NCBI RefSeq assembly: GCF_010389155.1
Contig: NC_057769.1
Span: 3,534,001-3,598,000 of the forward strand
Direction of reading: 5' to 3'
Length of the DNA: 64,000 nucleotides
Source: Erigeron canadensis
Taxonomy: Eukaryota > Streptophyta > Magnoliopsida > Asterales > Asteraceae
Translations under genes and position numbers: made by a program
The notes under the pieces: generated by a model
What the model saw: the letters and a program-made list of their open reading frames with translations, nothing else
Told to the model about the DNA's origin: nothing
Database searches by the model: none
Shown here: piece by piece, positions 61,711-64,000 of the stretch
Layout: the number at the start of each line of letters is the position of its first letter
Numbering within the stretch: the first letter of the stretch is position 1

Positions 61711-61985
61711 TGAAAGGTGCGAATCAATTGCTCGCAATAGGAGATCTAGCTTACGTTGTTTTAATCAGGTCCGCGCTAGAGATCCCCTCACCCTCAATAC
61801 CTACTAAACCTCCCGAAGTCACGACATTTAATTGGGGCAAAACTCTGTTCCCTCTGCAGGACACAAACCTCTTTCACTGGAGGACTTTTTGTGAAATTCC
61901 TTTTAAATGTTTTTCCCATGTCTCGAACTCGAGACCTCTAGCATTTAAAGTTGGTGCTCAACCACTGATCTATAATGGAAAGTAC
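61711..61985 (-). mobile_element. Second-family tRNA-derived SINE
   Basis: On the minus strand the head reads GATCAGTGGTTGAGCACCAA (A box-like) and later GAGTTCGAGACATGG (B box). It continues through a body with CCTGCAGAGGGAACAGAG to a T-rich end near 61711. No exact target duplication was found. The 134-codon plus-strand frame crossing it is not a gene. Confidence 0.55.
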
Positions 61986-62683
61986 AGAAAACTTTACATT
62001 TAACATAAATAAATTGTGGTAATCATTTTGATTGATTATAGTAAAAAGTTATTACCAAGGATGGCTTTGACATAATTAATAGACATTCATGCATATAGTC
62101 ACCATTTGTAAGGAGAATAAATGAAATAGAAGTGAACAATTTATGTGTTCCTTTCATATTTTAATTTTAAGAAAGTTTTAAAGAATATATGGTATGAAAA
62201 AATTTAATACAACCTCACTAATTATTAAGGCAATGAAAAGCTCCCATTCGCATGAGGATGTAATTTAAAAGGATGAAATGAAGCCACGTAACACTTTCCA
62301 TGGAAGCTGAATGGGGACGGTTTTTTGATAATATCATATACTTGAGGGGTATATAATGAAATTAACGCTCAGAAATCTACTAATATATATATAACAATAT
62401 ATATATAACAAGGTTTTAAAAAATTTCTAAATAAATAAGAACCTTTAGATGATATCTATTTTTAATTTAGAACCATTAGATCAGATTTAATTATTTTATT
62501 TTTATTAAATGACAATACTAATACTTATATTGTATATAATTTATAAAAAATACCCTCCTTAATTATTATAACATGTCATACCATATATATAATATATAAA
62601 TAATATATAATAATAATATTGATATTGATTATTCGAAGTCATTAACATGTTGTTTGTCGTAAGTAAATTAGATTGTGATGTAA
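61986..62683. other. AT-rich spacer
   Basis: Very AT-rich, with many TATATA words. No gene seen. Confidence 0.5.
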
Positions 62684-63571
62684 CTAGATTATTACCCGCG
62701 TAATACGCGGGAAATATATACAATTAATTACATGTTAAATTTTTATAATATCATAAGTTGATAAATATTTAACCAGGTAAGAATTAAACCACTAAAAAAC
62801 ATGAAGTTACATTAGTAGTCGTTTAGATTCTGGTTAATAGTGACCAGACAGTTGAAAATTGATACATCATCTATTAAAGGTCTCGCGAAGAAAGGTTTTC
62901 GTTTCTTTAGATATCTTTCATTCATCTAGATATGTCTGCATTGTCATTGTACTTGTGCTTTAACATTTTGCTTGAATAATTTAGTTATACACAAAAATTA
63001 CTAATTAATTTAATTATCAATCTATATATCGCATGTTGTGATAATCTAAGTTAAAACTATGCATAACATCATTGCAATTTTCATACAGTTATTTTTTTGA
63101 TATATAATTGTGATATCTTACTATAGACTTCATATTTGTTTTTTAATTCTTTATCAAGAAGGCCGGTTTGACATCCGGTTCGGTTTTAAAAACATCGATT
63201 TAATAAAAACGTTATATAATAAAAATCCTATACAAAAATCCTTATAACCAAATTTTATTCGTTATATGATAAAAATTCTATATAAAAATATAATTTAATA
63301 AAAACATATTATATCAAAAAAGAAATTCTATATAAAAATATTAGTTTCCATAATTATATAATTAAAAATATTAATTATTAATGTCTACAAACTTAAATAA
63401 GGAAATAATAATAATTTTAATTTATTAATACAAAATTAAATCTAACAAGTTAAATAAGGTATATGACATCATCATTTGATCTAATGGCTCTAATTAAAAG
63501 TTGAACTTCATCTAAGGGTCCATACTTCTTCAATTGTGAATTAAGTGATCTCTTTTATATATATCTAGAGA
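62684..63571 (-). mobile_element. Non-autonomous Helitron (888 bp)
   Basis: On the minus strand the 5' end is TCTCTAGATATATATAAAAG after an A, and the 3' end is hairpin CCCGCGTATTACGCGGG, then TAATAATCTAG before a T. Both termini match the element at 23160-24378, including the nearby TTAGATCAA...ATGACATCAT words. No open frame of note. Confidence 0.72.
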
Positions 63572-63574
63572 TTA

Positions 63575-63867
63575 TTAAATCATATCAAAGTTTGGTGGTA
63601 CAAAATAAACAAAAGTTAGTTTTGGGCTTGGTAATGATTTTTACTTGCGGTAAACATCTAGAACAATTTGTATTTTTAGGTATATATAATAATATCATTT
63701 ATAAGTTTTACGTGAAAAGAATTTTAAATCATATCAAAGTTTGGTGGTACAAAATAAACAAAAGTTAGTTTTGGGCTTGGTAATGGTCTTTACTTGCGGT
63801 AAACATCTAGAACAATTTGTATTTTTAGGTATATTTAATAATATCATTTATAAGTTTTATGTGAAAA
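63575..63867. repeat. 149-bp tandem duplication
   Basis: Two nearly identical 144-bp copies (63575-63718, 63724-63867) starting TAAATCATATCAAAGTTTGG and ending TATAAGTTTTA[C/T]GTGAAAA, directly beside the Helitron 5' end. Few differences, so recent. Confidence 0.92.
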
Positions 63868-64000
63868 TACGCAATAAGATTGATTTACTTTAATAATTGT
63901 ATAATTAAGCAACCCATATAACATATAAATAGTTATATATAAAATTTGTTTGGGTTTGTACAGCTTACTTTTATGGATTTGTTATCATTGTTGTAGTGTT

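Noticed and set aside
61599..62003. 134-codon plus-strand frame
   Set aside because: Crosses a SINE on the opposite strand; its Thr/Pro/Ser-rich text is an antisense reading of the SINE.

Overview
This window is nuclear DNA of a flowering plant. It is AT-rich and split by GT-AG introns. It carries two cytosolic-type tRNA genes and many plant transposable elements: truncated LINEs with a zf-RVT domain, Helitrons, tRNA-derived SINEs and MITEs. All protein genes have clear angiosperm counterparts. The mix of UGT76-type glucosyltransferases and the style of the LINEs and SINEs suggest an asterid, possibly Asteraceae; that placement is an inference, not something the sequence proves.

Layout. 1-4.2 kb: PTAC16 (+, 5' end outside the window) with a LINE in an intron. 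4.5-8.0 kb: a broken and then an intact copy of a DUF604 glycosyltransferase (+). 9.1-13.9 kb: sterol C4-methyl oxidase SMO2 (-), whose introns hold a nested Helitron and two MITEs. 15.2 kb: tRNA-Val(CAC). 15.5-20.4 kb: a 15-exon long coiled-coil protein (+). 20.7-22.6 kb: the PPR-DYW gene CRR2 (-). 23-25.5 kb: a Helitron and tRNA-Leu(UAA). 25.6-36 kb: a small heat-shock pseudogene and three tandem two-exon UGT76-like genes (-), with a LINE between the first two. 38.5-39.1 kb: a class I small heat-shock gene (+) with a readable heat-shock promoter. 43-46.1 kb: a PP1 catalytic subunit (TOPP, -). 47.8-49.5 kb: Elongin C (+). 53.9-57.3 kb: a small serine-rich protein of the At5g02020 (SIS) type (+). 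58.3-59.8 kb: a single-exon GT4 glycosyltransferase (-). 60-64 kb: gene-free, with tandem repeats, two SINEs and a Helitron.

The genes do not form a pathway. What links them is ancestral gene order. From memory, the Arabidopsis counterparts (PTAC16 At3g46780, CRR2 At3g46790, TOPP5 At3g46820, UGT76E genes near At3g46660-46720, HSP17.4 At3g46230; and TOPP2 At5g59160, Elongin C At5g59140, UGT76E1/E2 At5g59580/59590, HSP18.2 At5g59720) lie in two duplicated Arabidopsis segments. The window looks like one unsplit version of that block. Local novelty comes from tandem duplication (UGT76, DUF604, small HSP) and from transposons. I found no CRISPR array, operon-like cluster or clearly new molecular system. 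The most useful leads are the UGT76 cluster, the nested Helitron structures, a 91-bp foldback element, and the repeat-packed intron of the SIS-like gene.
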